Assembly: GCA_947626495.1 (NCBI GenBank)
Contig: CANQSJ010000007.1
Span: 1-64,000, forward strand
Reading direction: 5' to 3'
DNA from: an uncultured Oscillospiraceae bacterium
GTDB lineage: Bacteria; Bacillota; Clostridia; Oscillospirales; Oscillospiraceae
Length of the DNA stretch: 64,000 bases
Position numbers and translations under genes: made by a program. Shown piece by piece: positions 49,453 to 58,188 of the stretch. Position 1 is the stretch's first letter. The number at the start of each line of letters is the position of its first letter. The notes below the pieces were generated by a model that did not search any database, had not been told where the DNA came from, and worked only from the letters and a program-made list of their open reading frames with translations.

Positions 49453-50454
49453 TCAGAAGCACTTCTGGCAGAGCTTGTAGCCCCGGCTCAGAGCCCGGGC
49501 CAGGGTCATGGAGGACCAGTGCTTCATGCCGGAGCAGTCGCTGGTCCGGTGGATCTTGCCGGCGTTGCTGACATAGACGGTGGTGTGGTCGTACATGCCG
49601 CATTCGCTGTTCCAGGTGCCGACCCAGGCGCCGGAGCCGTTTACCCAGTACCGGTCCACTGCCTCGCTGCGGGCCATGAGGCCGTCGGACTTCAGATAAT
49701 AGCTTTTGCCGCCGGACTTGATCCAGGCGTCCCGGATGAGGGCGCCGCTCTTGTCGGCGTAGCGGTAATCGCCGCCGCCCAGGCTGATCCAGCCGGTGCG
49801 CATGGCGCCGGAGGCGGTGAACAGGTACTCCTTTCCATCCACGGAGAAGGTGCCGTCCCGGGCCATGAGCCCGTCGGCCTGCAGATAGTACCAGCTCTTG
49901 CCGGACTTGATCCAGGCGTCCCGGATGAGGGCGCCGCTCTTGTCGGCATAGCGGTAATCGCCGCCGCCCAGGCTGATCCAGCCGGTGCGCATGGCGCCGG
50001 AGGCGGCGAACAGGTATTCCTTCCCGCCGATGGCATAGATCCCGTCCTCGGCCATGGCGCCGGTCTCCGGGTCCAGGTAATACCAGCTCCTGCCGCTCTT
50101 CAGCCAGCCGGTCTGGAGAGTGCCGCTCTTGCTGGCGTAGTAATAGACTCCGTCCACCGTGAACCAGCCGGTGCGCATGACGCCCGCGCTGTCCACATAA
50201 TAGGTGCTGCTGCCGTCCGTGATCCACTGGGCGGTGAGCTTTTCGCCGTTTTCATACCAGTACCACTTGCCGTCCTCCTTCTGCCAGCCGGAGGGGCCGG
50301 CGGGCTCTTCCGGAGGCGCGGGATCGGGGGAACTGTCCGGCGCTTCGGCGGCCGCCTCCGGGGAACCGGCGGGCTCACCGGCGGCATAGGCCGGGACCAG
50401 CAGGCCCGTCAGCGCCGCCAGCGCCAGCAGCAGGCAGATCATGCGTCTTTTCAT
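49453..50454 (-). CDS. Secreted wall-binding repeat protein with C-terminal Cys-rich domain
   Basis: The 333-residue exported protein has a signal peptide (MKRRMICLLLALAALTGLLVPAYA), a Pro/Glu/Ala-rich stretch and about ten choline-binding-like repeats (GWQKEDGKWYWYENG, MRTGWFTVDGVYYYASK). Two successive repeat blocks are nearly identical at the DNA level (49711-49833 and 49900-50022). The C-terminal ~50 residues (KIHRTSDCSGMKHWSSMTLARALSRGYKLCQKC) carry three Cys and a His like a small metal-binding or cross-linking domain found at the end of surface proteins. Likely anchored to wall teichoic acid or related polymers; the function is unknown. Confidence 0.85.
   Translation of the reverse strand: MKRRMICLLLALAALTGLLVPAYAAGEPAGSPEAAAEAPDSSPDPAPPEEPAGPSGWQKEDGKWYWYENGEKLTAQWITDGSSTYYVDSAGVMRTGWFTVDGVYYYASKSGTLQTGWLKSGRSWYYLDPETGAMAEDGIYAIGGKEYLFAASGAMRTGWISLGGGDYRYADKSGALIRDAWIKSGKSWYYLQADGLMARDGTFSVDGKEYLFTASGAMRTGWISLGGGDYRYADKSGALIRDAWIKSGGKSYYLKSDGLMARSEAVDRYWVNGSGAWVGTWNSECGMYDHTTVYVSNAGKIHRTSDCSGMKHWSSMTLARALSRGYKLCQKCF
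49711..50022. repeat. Near-identical 123-bp repeat pair inside the wall-binding gene
   Basis: Blocks 49711-49833 and 49900-50022 are 189 bases apart start to start (63 residues) and differ at only a few bases, encoding WIKSG...LIRDA..GGGDYRYADKSGALI. The similarity shows recent repeat homogenisation or expansion. Confidence 0.85.
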
Positions 50455-50513
50455 GGTGTCTCATCCTTTCTGTATGGGATAAAATCGAGCGTGGTAAATT
50501 ATGGGATGAGACC

Positions 50514-50542
50514 ATTATAACGGCTGCGGGGATCGGTGGCAA
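50514..50542 (-). promoter_or_regulatory. Promoter of the wall-binding protein gene
   Basis: Minus-strand TTGCCA (50537-50542), 17-bp spacer, TATAAT (50514-50519). A 9-bp inverted repeat GTCTCATCC/GGATGAGAC (50458-50466, 50504-50512) flanks the transcript start. Confidence 0.75.
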
Positions 50543-50556
50543 GAAAATTCTTCCAA

Positions 50557-50587
50557 ATAAAAAAGCGCCCCCGGCGGGAGCCGGGGG
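50557..50587 (-). terminator. Terminator of the pseudouridine synthase gene
   Basis: CCCCCGGC (50568-50575) with GCCGGGGG (50580-50587), 4-nt loop, followed by a U-rich run on the minus strand. Confidence 0.85.
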
Positions 50588-50607
50588 AGGGAACAGCGGT
50601 GTTCGAC

Positions 50608-51588
50608 TCAGAGCGCCGTCGTGAGGACAAAGCCGGGGAAGTATTTTTCCACGAAGGGCACATCCTTCACGGTGAAGGACTGGCCCCGGAGGTACTCCAG
50701 CTCCCCGGCGGGGGAGGTGAAGTCGAAGCCCAGCCGCCAGCTCCACAGAAGCTGCCGGTCCTCGCCGTATTTCCGGTTGATCCGCTCCCGGCCGTATTTC
50801 CCGTCTCCCAGCAGGGGCCAGCCGGCGTGGGCCATCTGGACCCGGATCTGGTGGGTGCGGCCGGTGTGCAGCCGGCAGGCCGTCAGGCTCAGCCCGTCCC
50901 GGTGGGCCAGCAGCCGGTAATCGGTGGCGGCGAAGCTGGTCCCCGGCTCCTGCCGGGGCTTGACGTAGACCTGGTTTTTGGCCGCGTCCTTGAACAGCCA
51001 GCCCTCCATCCGCCCCTGGGGCGGGTCCGGCCGGCCCACGCACACGCACAGATACTCCTTCGTCACCTCCCGGGCGCGGATCTTCTCGTCCAGCACCCGC
51101 AGGGCGGCGGCGTTTTTCGCCGCGATGACGATGCCGCCGGTGCCCCGGTCGATGCGGTTGCACAGGGCGGGGGCGAAGCTGTTCTCCCGGGAGGGGTCCC
51201 AGCCGCCGGCCTGGTAGACATAGGCCTGGATGCGGGCGATGAGGGTGTCCGCCGCCCAGCCCTCGGCGGCGTGGCACAGCACGCCCGGTCGCTTGGACAC
51301 CAGCAGGATGTTTTCGTCCTCATAGACGATGTCCAGCTCCGGCCGCACGCTCTCCAGCCACCCGGGCCCCGCCGCCTTCTGGACGAAGAAATCCTCGGGG
51401 ATATACAGGCGCACGCTGTCGCCCTCCGCCAGCCGTACGTCGGGCCGCGCCCAGTGGCCGTTGACCTTGATGTCCTTGCGGCGGAAGTGCTTTTGCAGCA
51501 GGGAGGAGGGGATGGACGGGGCCATCTTGGCCGCGAAGCGGTCCAGGCGCTGGCCGGCGTCGTTTTTTCCAACGGTAAATTCTCTCAT
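50608..51588 (-). CDS. RluA-family 23S rRNA/tRNA pseudouridine synthase
   Basis: Isomerises uridine in RNA. The 326-residue enzyme has an N-terminal S4 domain (MREFTVGKNDAGQRLDRFAAKM..., about residues 1-60) and the catalytic Asp in NRIDRGTGGIVIAAKN (RxD), then HTGRTHQIRVQMAHAGWPLLGDGKYG. I start at ATG 51588 because the frame upstream (MCYYPP) holds no ribosome site. The ribosome site for this ATG is also weak. Divergent from the yceD promoter. The exact RluB/C/D substrate cannot be told from sequence. Confidence 0.92.
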   Translation of the reverse strand: MREFTVGKNDAGQRLDRFAAKMAPSIPSSLLQKHFRRKDIKVNGHWARPDVRLAEGDSVRLYIPEDFFVQKAAGPGWLESVRPELDIVYEDENILLVSKRPGVLCHAAEGWAADTLIARIQAYVYQAGGWDPSRENSFAPALCNRIDRGTGGIVIAAKNAAALRVLDEKIRAREVTKEYLCVCVGRPDPPQGRMEGWLFKDAAKNQVYVKPRQEPGTSFAATDYRLLAHRDGLSLTACRLHTGRTHQIRVQMAHAGWPLLGDGKYGRERINRKYGEDRQLLWSWRLGFDFTSPAGELEYLRGQSFTVKDVPFVEKYFPGFVLTTAL

Positions 51589-51616
51589 AGGTGGATAGTA
51601 ACACAAAAATTATTTG

Positions 51617-51645
51617 TTGACAACGGCCGGGGATTAATTTATAAT
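51617..51645 (+). promoter_or_regulatory. Consensus promoter of yceD-rpmF
   Basis: TTGACA (51617-51622), 17-bp spacer, TATAAT (51640-51645). Both hexamers are perfect. Confidence 0.9.
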
Positions 51646-51673
51646 ACTTTGGCGACTGTATGAGGTTTGTCCT

Positions 51674-52180
51674 ATGCTCTTAGATCTGCACGAAATCATC
51701 GAGATGCCGGGCCGGAGCCTCCCTTTCCGGTGCGAACTGGACCGGGAGAGGCTGCGCTTCCCCTCGCTGGTATCCTTTGACGGGCCGGTGACGGCGGAGG
51801 GACTGGTGAAGAACACCGCCGGCGTGCTGGAGCTGACCGCCGATGTGAAGGCGGACATGACCGTCCGGTGCGACCGGTGCGGAAAGCCGTTCCAGCGCCA
51901 TCTGACGCCCCGCTACACCGCCACGCTCCAGGCCGACGCGCCGGACGCGGACAGCGAGGACGTCTTCCCCCTGGCGGGGGACGAGGCGGACGTGTCCGAT
52001 GTGCTGGAGACCTGCTTCATCCTGGGGATGGACCAGCGGTTTTTGTGCCGGGAGGACTGCAGGGGGCTGTGCCCCGTCTGCGGGAAGGATTTGAACGACG
52101 GACCCTGCGGCTGCGGGAAAGAAATCGATCCGAGAATGGCGGCCCTCGGGCAGCTTTTGGATGATATACAGGAGGTGTGA
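51674..52180 (+). CDS. yceD: YceD family protein (DUF177)
   Basis: The 168-residue protein has the family layout: MLLDLHEIIEMPGRSLPF... and the four-cysteine pair CDRCGKPF and CPVCGKDLNDGPCGCG near the C-terminus. YceD is required for normal 23S rRNA accumulation in E. coli and sits before rpmF in most bacteria, as here (3 bases between genes). GAGGTTTGTCCT precedes the ATG. Confidence 0.92.
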   Translation: MLLDLHEIIEMPGRSLPFRCELDRERLRFPSLVSFDGPVTAEGLVKNTAGVLELTADVKADMTVRCDRCGKPFQRHLTPRYTATLQADAPDADSEDVFPLAGDEADVSDVLETCFILGMDQRFLCREDCRGLCPVCGKDLNDGPCGCGKEIDPRMAALGQLLDDIQEV

Positions 52181-52183
52181 ACA

Positions 52184-52372
52184 ATGGCGGTCCCTAAAAG
52201 AAAACAGTCCCACGCCAGAAAGAGCAAGCGCCGTTCCAGCGTTTGGAAGCTGCGTCTGCCCAAGCTGGTTGCCTGCCCCAACTGCGGCGAGTACCATCTG
52301 CCTCACCGCGCCTGCCCGGCCTGCGGCCAGTATGATGGGCGCACTGTGATCGCTGTGGGCGAGGACAAGTGA
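52184..52372 (+). CDS. rpmF: 50S ribosomal protein L32
   Basis: The 62-residue protein MAVPKRKQSHARKSKRRSSV... ends in the zinc ribbon CPNCGEYHLPHRACPACGQY (four Cys). This is the zinc-binding form. It follows yceD by 3 bases with GGAGGTGTGAACA before the ATG, and a terminator lies just after it. Confidence 0.98.
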   Translation: MAVPKRKQSHARKSKRRSSVWKLRLPKLVACPNCGEYHLPHRACPACGQYDGRTVIAVGEDK

Positions 52373-52384
52373 GCTTTCAGCAAT

Positions 52385-52411
52385 AAGGGAGGCGTTGCGC
52401 CTCCCTTTTTT
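52385..52411 (+). terminator. Intrinsic terminator after rpmF
   Basis: AAGGGAGGCG (52385-52394) with CGCCTCCCTT (52398-52407), 3-nt loop, T6 tail. A GGGACGGC/GCCGTCCC hairpin and TATACT (52459-52464), a probable -10 box for der, follow. Confidence 0.93.
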
Positions 52412-52487
52412 GCTGCATACATCCATCGGGGACGGCATGAGGGCCGTCCCAAATGTGCTATACTTACGGGAAAGGAGGCATAGAGCC

Positions 52488-53813
52488 ATGGCAAGACCCC
52501 TCGTGGCCATCGTGGGCCGGCCCAACGTGGGCAAGAGTATGCTGTTCAACCGGCTGGCGGGCCGGCGTCTGTCCATCGTGGAGGACACCCCCGGCGTAAC
52601 CCGGGACCGGCTTTACGCCCCCTGCGAGTGGACGGGCCGGCGGTTCGACATCGTGGACACCGGCGGCATCGAGCCCAACACCGCCGACGAGATCCTGCTG
52701 TTCATGCGGGAGCAGGCCATGCTGGCCATCGACAGCGCGGACGTGATCGTCATGGTGACGGAGATCGGCACCGGCATCACCGCCGCGGACCAGGAGGTGG
52801 CCGGGATGCTCCTGCGCAGCGGAAAGCCCGTGGTGCTGGCGGTGAACAAGATGGACGCCATCGGTCCGAACGACGCGGGCATCTATGAGTTTTATAACCT
52901 GGGCCTGGGCGACCCCATCGCCGTGTCCGCCGTCCACGGCCACGGCACCGGCGACCTGCTGGACGCCTGCGTGGCCCACTTTCCCCCGCCCGAGGCGGAG
53001 GAGGCGGACGACGGCCGCATCCATGTGGCGGTGATCGGCAAGCCCAACGTGGGCAAGAGCAGCCTCATCAACGCCATCCTGGGCGAGAAGCGGGTGATCG
53101 TGGCGGACATGCCCGGCACCACACGGGACGCGGTGGACACCCCCGTGGACAACGCCTCGGGAAGCTATCTGTTTATCGACACCGCCGGCATCCGCCGCAA
53201 ATCCAAGGTCAACGACCGGGTGGAGCGGTTCTCCGTCATGCGGGCCCAGCTGGCGGTGGAGCGCAGCGATGTGTGTCTCATCATGCTGGACGCCCGGGAG
53301 GGGGTCACCGAGCAGGACACCAAGATCGCGGGCCTGGCCCACGAGGCGGGCAAGGCCAGCATCATCGTGGTCAACAAGTGGGACCTGGTGGAGAAGGACA
53401 CCGGCACCATGGACCGGATGCGCCGGCAGGTGAAACAGGACCTCAGTTTCATGGATTATGCGCCGGTGGTATTCATCTCCTGCTTGACGGGACAGCGAAC
53501 TGAGCGTATATTTGATATGATAAACGCCGCCAACGAGCAGGCGTCTCTGCGCATCTCCACGGGCCGGCTCAACAACCTGCTGGCCGACGCCCAGGCCCGG
53601 CAGCAGCCGCCCACGGACAAGGGCCGGCGGCTGAAGGTGTTCTATATGACCCAGACCGGCGTCAAGCCGCCCCATTTCGTGATCTTCTGCAACAGTCGGG
53701 AGCTGTTTCACTTCTCCTACCAGAGATACATTGAGAACCGCATCCGGGCGACCTTCGGACTGGAGGGGACCCCCATCAGGCTGACGATCCGTCAGAAAGG
53801 AGAAAACGAATGA
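52488..53813 (+). CDS. der: GTPase Der (EngA), ribosome assembly
   Basis: Assembles the 50S subunit. The 441-residue protein has two G domains in tandem: GRPNVGKSMLFN (residues ~9-20), DTPGVTRD, NKMDA and then GKPNVGKSSLIN (~184-195), DMPGTTRD, NKWDL, followed by the KH-like C-terminal domain (FVIFCNSRELFHFSYQRYIENRIR). ATG 52488 follows AAAGGAGGCATAGAGCC; the frame extends upstream but has no ribosome site. Overlaps plsY by ATGA. Confidence 0.97.
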   Translation: MARPLVAIVGRPNVGKSMLFNRLAGRRLSIVEDTPGVTRDRLYAPCEWTGRRFDIVDTGGIEPNTADEILLFMREQAMLAIDSADVIVMVTEIGTGITAADQEVAGMLLRSGKPVVLAVNKMDAIGPNDAGIYEFYNLGLGDPIAVSAVHGHGTGDLLDACVAHFPPPEAEEADDGRIHVAVIGKPNVGKSSLINAILGEKRVIVADMPGTTRDAVDTPVDNASGSYLFIDTAGIRRKSKVNDRVERFSVMRAQLAVERSDVCLIMLDAREGVTEQDTKIAGLAHEAGKASIIVVNKWDLVEKDTGTMDRMRRQVKQDLSFMDYAPVVFISCLTGQRTERIFDMINAANEQASLRISTGRLNNLLADAQARQQPPTDKGRRLKVFYMTQTGVKPPHFVIFCNSRELFHFSYQRYIENRIRATFGLEGTPIRLTIRQKGENE

Positions 53814-54481
53814 AAGTAACGCTGCTGCTCATCCTCATCGCCGTGATCAGCTACGCTCTGGGCGCGCTCAACAGCGCCGTGCTTCTGAGCCGTTTCGTCT
53901 TTCACAAGGATCTGACGAAGCAGGGCAACCACAGGGCCAACTATGCCAACTTCGTGAAGGTATACGGCAGCACCTGGGGTTACGCCTGCATCGCGGTGGA
54001 CGTGCTGAAGGCGGCCATCGCCGTGCTGGCCGGCGGGCTGCTGATGCTGCCCGTGGGGGACAGCTATGTCACCGTGGGCAAGCTGTTTGCCGGCTTCTGC
54101 CTCACCCTGGGCAACGTCTATCCCGTCCATCACCAGTTCCGGGGCAACAAGGGCGTGGTGGCCTGCATGACCGCCATGTGGCTGGCGGACTGGCGGGTGG
54201 GCCTGGTGGCCACGGCCGCGTTCGTGATCGTGGTGGCGTTCTCCCAGTATGTCTCCCTGGCGGGGATGGCGGCGCCGGTGCTGGGCGCCGTGGCCGCGTG
54301 GCTGTGCGTGCCCAAGGAGGAGCTGAAGGGCCTGGCCGGCACGCTGGTGCTGCTGATGGCACTGGTCGTTCTCTGGCGCCACCGGGGGAACATCTTCCGG
54401 ATCCTGGATAAGAAGGAGCCCCGGGTGAAGTGGGGCAGCAAGACCTCCGCCGACCGCCGTGTCCGCGGCGACCGGTTCTGA
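53810..54481 (+). CDS. plsY: Glycerol-3-phosphate acyltransferase PlsY
   Basis: Membrane enzyme that acylates glycerol 3-phosphate with acyl-phosphate, first step of phospholipid synthesis. The 223-residue protein has about five hydrophobic segments. The PlsY motifs in altered form are FHKDLTKQGNHRANYANFVKVYGSTWGY (motif 1) and YPVHHQFRGNKGVVACMTAMW (motif 2, His/Gly/Lys). The GSGN seen in motif 1 of many PlsY proteins is replaced here by GNHRAN, a minor oddity. The ATG overlaps der. Confidence 0.9.
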   Translation: MKVTLLLILIAVISYALGALNSAVLLSRFVFHKDLTKQGNHRANYANFVKVYGSTWGYACIAVDVLKAAIAVLAGGLLMLPVGDSYVTVGKLFAGFCLTLGNVYPVHHQFRGNKGVVACMTAMWLADWRVGLVATAAFVIVVAFSQYVSLAGMAAPVLGAVAAWLCVPKEELKGLAGTLVLLMALVVLWRHRGNIFRILDKKEPRVKWGSKTSADRRVRGDRF

Positions 54482-54503
54482 GCGGATAAAATGACCTGCA
54501 GCG

Positions 54504-54532
54504 CGCCCCGGCTCTGAGCCGGGGCGTTTTTT
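54504..54532 (+). terminator. Intrinsic terminator after plsY
   Basis: CGCCCCGGCTC (54504-54514) with GAGCCGGGGCG (54516-54526) and T6. The 1-nt gap means the real loop opens to a few bases. Confidence 0.93.
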
Positions 54533-54536
54533 CCCC

Positions 54537-54565
54537 TTTTCATCCCGGGCGATCTATGTTATAAT
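54537..54565 (+). promoter_or_regulatory. Promoter of secA
   Basis: TATAAT (54560-54565) is perfect; the -35 (TTTTCA, 54537-54542) is weak at 17-bp spacing. Confidence 0.55.
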
Positions 54566-54623
54566 AAGCTATTAAAAAGTATAGTTACGCGCCCGCAAGG
54601 GCGCTGGGAGAAAGGCACAGCAA

Positions 54624-57404
54624 ATGATCCTGGATAAAATATTCGGCAGCCATTCGGCCCGGGAGGTCAAAAAGCTCCAGCCGCTGGCGGACAAGATCGA
54701 GGCCCTGGAGGACGAATACCGGGCCCTGACCGACGAGGAGCTGAAGGCCAAGACCGGCCAGTTCAAGGCCCGCCTGGCGGCGGGGGAGACCACCGACGAC
54801 ATCCTGCCCGAGGCCTTCGCCACCGTGCGGGAGGCGGCGGACCGGGTGCTGGGCATGCGCCCGTTCCGGGTCCAGCTCATCGGCGGCATCGTGCTGCACC
54901 AGGGGCGCATCGCCGAGATGAAGACCGGCGAGGGCAAGACCCTGGTGGCCGTGCTGCCCAGCTACCTCAACGCCCTGGAGGGCAAGGGCGTGCACGTGGT
55001 CACAGTGAACGACTACCTGGCCCGGCGCGACAGCGAGTGGATGGGCAAGGTCCACCGGTTTTTGGGCCTGGAGGTGGGGCTCATCGTCCACGGCCTGACC
55101 CGTGCCGAGCGGCAGAAGGCCTATAACGCCGACATCACCTACGGCACCAACAACGAGCTGGGCTTCGATTACCTGCGGGACAACATGGCCCTGTATAAAA
55201 AGGACATGGTCCAGCGGGGCCACCACTTCGCCATCGTGGACGAGGTGGACTCCATCCTGATCGACGAGGCCAGAACGCCCCTGATCATCTCCGGCCAGGG
55301 GGACGAGAGCACGGACCTGTACCGCCAGGTGGACGATTTCGTCCGCCGGCTGCGCCGGGGTGTGGTGGCCTCCGTGGAGGAGAAGGAGGAGTTCGAGCAG
55401 GCGGACGAGAACGCCGATTATCTGGTGGACGAGAAGGCCCGCACCGCCACCCTCACCGCCAGCGGCATCGCCAAGGCGGAGCAGTATTTCGGCGTGGAGA
55501 ACCTGTCCGACCTGGAGAACACCACTCTCAGCCACCACATCAACCAGGCCATCAAGGCCCACGGCGTGATGAAGCGGGACATCGACTACGTGGTCAAGGA
55601 CAACGAGGTCATCATCGTGGACGAGTTCACCGGCCGGCTCATGCTGGGCCGCCGCTACTCCGAGGGCCTGCACCAGGCCATCGAGGCCAAGGAGAACGTG
55701 GAGGTCCAGCGGGAGAACAAGACCCTGGCCACCATCACCTTCCAGAATTACTTCCGCCTGTACGGCAAGCTGTCCGGCATGACCGGCACGGCCCTCACCG
55801 AGGAGGAGGAGTTCCAGTCCATCTATAACCTGGACATCATCGAGGTGCCCACCAACAAGCCCGTCATCCGCATCGACAGCCCGGACGCGGTGTACAAAAA
55901 CGAGGCGGGCAAGAACCGGGCCATCATCCGGCAGATCATCGAGTGCCACGAAAAGGGCCAGCCGGTGCTGGTGGGCACGGTGAGCATCGAGAAGAGCGAG
56001 TATCTGTCCGGCCTTTTGAAAAAGCAGGGCGTGCCCCACAACGTGCTCAACGCCAAGCACCATGAGAAGGAAGCGGAGATCGTGGCCCAGGCGGGCAAGC
56101 TGGGGGCGGTGACCATCGCCACCAACATGGCCGGCCGCGGCACGGATATCATGCTGGGCGGCAACGCGGAGTATCTGGCCCGGCAGGATCTGAAGAAGGC
56201 GGGCTATGAGGAGGACGTGATCGCCGAGGCCACCGGCTACGCCGAGACCGAGGACCCCACCATCCTGGAGGCCCGGAAGCTGTTCGCCGAGCGGCAGGCG
56301 GAGCACAGGAAGGTCACCTCCGCCGAGGCAGAGCAGGTGCGGGCCGCGGGAGGCCTGTTCATTCTGGGCACCGAGCGGCACGACGCCCGGCGCATCGACA
56401 ACCAGCTGCGGGGCCGTTCCGGCCGCCAGGGCGACCCGGGCCAGAGCCGGTTTTTCATCGCCATGACCGACGACGTGATGCGGCTGTTCGGCTCCCAGCG
56501 GGTCATGGGCATGATGGAGGCCCTGGGCCTGGACGAGGACACCCCCATCGACAACAAGATGCTCTCCAACGCCATCGAGCAGGCCCAGAAGACCGTGGAG
56601 AGCCGCAACTTCCAGGCCCGGAAGAACACCCTGGAATACGACGACGTGATGAACGTGCAGCGCAACATCATCTACGAACAGCGCCGGAAGGTGCTGGACG
56701 GGGAGGATCTGCGCAGCTATGTGGGCAATATGATCACCGATGTGATCGACACCGACGTGACCAGCGCCCTCGGCCCGGTGGGCCATCCCGAGACGGCCGA
56801 GCAGCTGGAGGAGGCGCTGGAGCCCTTCTACCGGATCTTCCTCACCAAGGGCCAGATCACGCCCCCCGCCGGGGGGCTGGAGAGCCTGACGGCGCAGGCG
56901 CTGTCCGAAAAGCTCCAGGGCATCGCCGAGCAGGTCTATGCCCGCCGGGAGGCGGAATTCGGCGCCCTGCCCGACGGCACCCCCGTCATGCGGGAGCTGG
57001 AGCGGGTGGTCATGCTCCGGGTGGTGGACGAGTACTGGATGGAGCACATCGACGCCATGGACGATCTGCGCCAGGGCATCGGCCTGCGGGCTTACGGCAA
57101 CGTGAAGCCCGTGGACGCCTATAAGCAGGAGGGCTTCGAGATGTTCGAGGCCATGATCCAGGGCATCAAGAACGAGGTGGTCCGCCGGATCTTCACCGTC
57201 CGGGTCCGCAAGGAGCAGACCATCGAGCGCAAGGCCGCCGCCAAGGCCAACGTGAACAACGTGGGCGGGGACGGCACCGTCAAGCGCATCCCCATCAAGA
57301 AGGTCAAAAAGCCCGGCCGGAACGATCCCTGCCCCTGCGGCAAGTGGAAGGCCGACGGCAGCCGGCCGCTGAAGTATAAGGAATGCTGCGGCCGCAACGA
57401 ATAG
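54624..57404 (+). CDS. secA: Preprotein translocase ATPase SecA
   Basis: Drives secretion through SecYEG. The 926-residue protein has Walker [12 protein letters not shown] (residues ~107-117), [19 protein letters not shown] (Walker B/DEAD region), [16 protein letters not shown] and [15 protein letters not shown] (motor 2), and a C-terminal SEC-C metal domain [23 protein letters not shown] with an insert between the Cys pairs. It is slightly longer than the ~840 residues typical for Firmicutes. GGGAGAAAGGCACAGCAA precedes the ATG. Confidence 0.98.
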   Translation: MILDKIFGSHSAREVKKLQPLADKIEALEDEYRALTDEELKAKTGQFKARLAAGETTDDILPEAFATVREAADRVLGMRPFRVQLIGGIVLHQGRIAEMKTGEGKTLVAVLPSYLNALEGKGVHVVTVNDYLARRDSEWMGKVHRFLGLEVGLIVHGLTRAERQKAYNADITYGTNNELGFDYLRDNMALYKKDMVQRGHHFAIVDEVDSILIDEARTPLIISGQGDESTDLYRQVDDFVRRLRRGVVASVEEKEEFEQADENADYLVDEKARTATLTASGIAKAEQYFGVENLSDLENTTLSHHINQAIKAHGVMKRDIDYVVKDNEVIIVDEFTGRLMLGRRYSEGLHQAIEAKENVEVQRENKTLATITFQNYFRLYGKLSGMTGTALTEEEEFQSIYNLDIIEVPTNKPVIRIDSPDAVYKNEAGKNRAIIRQIIECHEKGQPVLVGTVSIEKSEYLSGLLKKQGVPHNVLNAKHHEKEAEIVAQAGKLGAVTIATNMAGRGTDIMLGGNAEYLARQDLKKAGYEEDVIAEATGYAETEDPTILEARKLFAERQAEHRKVTSAEAEQVRAAGGLFILGTERHDARRIDNQLRGRSGRQGDPGQSRFFIAMTDDVMRLFGSQRVMGMMEALGLDEDTPIDNKMLSNAIEQAQKTVESRNFQARKNTLEYDDVMNVQRNIIYEQRRKVLDGEDLRSYVGNMITDVIDTDVTSALGPVGHPETAEQLEEALEPFYRIFLTKGQITPPAGGLESLTAQALSEKLQGIAEQVYARREAEFGALPDGTPVMRELERVVMLRVVDEYWMEHIDAMDDLRQGIGLRAYGNVKPVDAYKQEGFEMFEAMIQGIKNEVVRRIFTVRVRKEQTIERKAAAKANVNNVGGDGTVKRIPIKKVKKPGRNDPCPCGKWKADGSRPLKYKECCGRNE

Positions 57405-57408
57405 GGAA

Positions 57409-58188
57409 ATGGACGGGACGACGGTCATAAAATCGAAGCTGCTCACCTGCCGGCACGGGTTTTCCACCCGGCTGGGGGGCGTGAGCGGCGGGGACTTCGC
57501 CACGCTGAACCTGAGCGGCACCCGGGGCGACCGGATGGAGAACGTCCGGGAGAACTGGCGGCGCTTCGGTCTCGCGGTGGGCGTGGACGCCGGGCGCACC
57601 GTCCATGGCCGGCAGGTCCACGGCGCCGCCGTGCGCATCGCCGGCAGGGAGGACGCCCATTCCATCGACGAGCCCGCCCCCTGGGGCGAGGCGGACGGCT
57701 ATGTCACCGCCGTGCCGGATCTGCCCCTGGTGGTGTTCACCGCCGACTGCGCGCCGCTGCTCATGGAGGACCCCCGGGCCGGGGTGGTCGCCGCGGTCCA
57801 CTGCGGCTGGCGCAGCACGGTGGCGGACATCGAAAAAAACGCCGTGGACGCCATGGTCTCCCTGGGCGCCCGGCGGCAGGACATCCGGGCGGCCATCGGC
57901 CCCGGCATCCGCCGGTGCTGCTTTCAGACCGGACCGGAGGTGCCCGCCGCCATCGACGAGCTGCTGGGCGGCGACAGCGCGGGACTGTACGCCCCGGATG
58001 AGAGCGAGGCGGGCAAGTTCCGGACGGATCTGCCCGGCGCCGTGAAGCGCCGGCTGATGCAGCTGGGGCTGGCGGAGGAAAACATCGACGAGCTGGGGAT
58101 CTGCACCATGTGCCATCCGGACCGCTTCTGGTCCCACCGGTCCATGGGCGCGGCCCGGGGCTCCCAGGCCAATATGATTGCGTTATGA
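57409..58188 (+). CDS. pgeF: PgeF/YfiH-type laccase-domain protein
   Basis: The 259-residue protein of the peptidoglycan-editing-factor/purine nucleoside phosphorylase family. Metal ligands stand in GRQVHGAAV, FTADCAPLLM and AVHCGWRSTV, the expected H...C...H set; CTMCHPDRFWSHR is the C-terminal family segment. Members release adenine or inosine from nucleosides and edit faulty muropeptide precursors. It is 4 bases after secA, in the same operon. Confidence 0.93.
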   Translation: MDGTTVIKSKLLTCRHGFSTRLGGVSGGDFATLNLSGTRGDRMENVRENWRRFGLAVGVDAGRTVHGRQVHGAAVRIAGREDAHSIDEPAPWGEADGYVTAVPDLPLVVFTADCAPLLMEDPRAGVVAAVHCGWRSTVADIEKNAVDAMVSLGARRQDIRAAIGPGIRRCCFQTGPEVPAAIDELLGGDSAGLYAPDESEAGKFRTDLPGAVKRRLMQLGLAEENIDELGICTMCHPDRFWSHRSMGAARGSQANMIAL

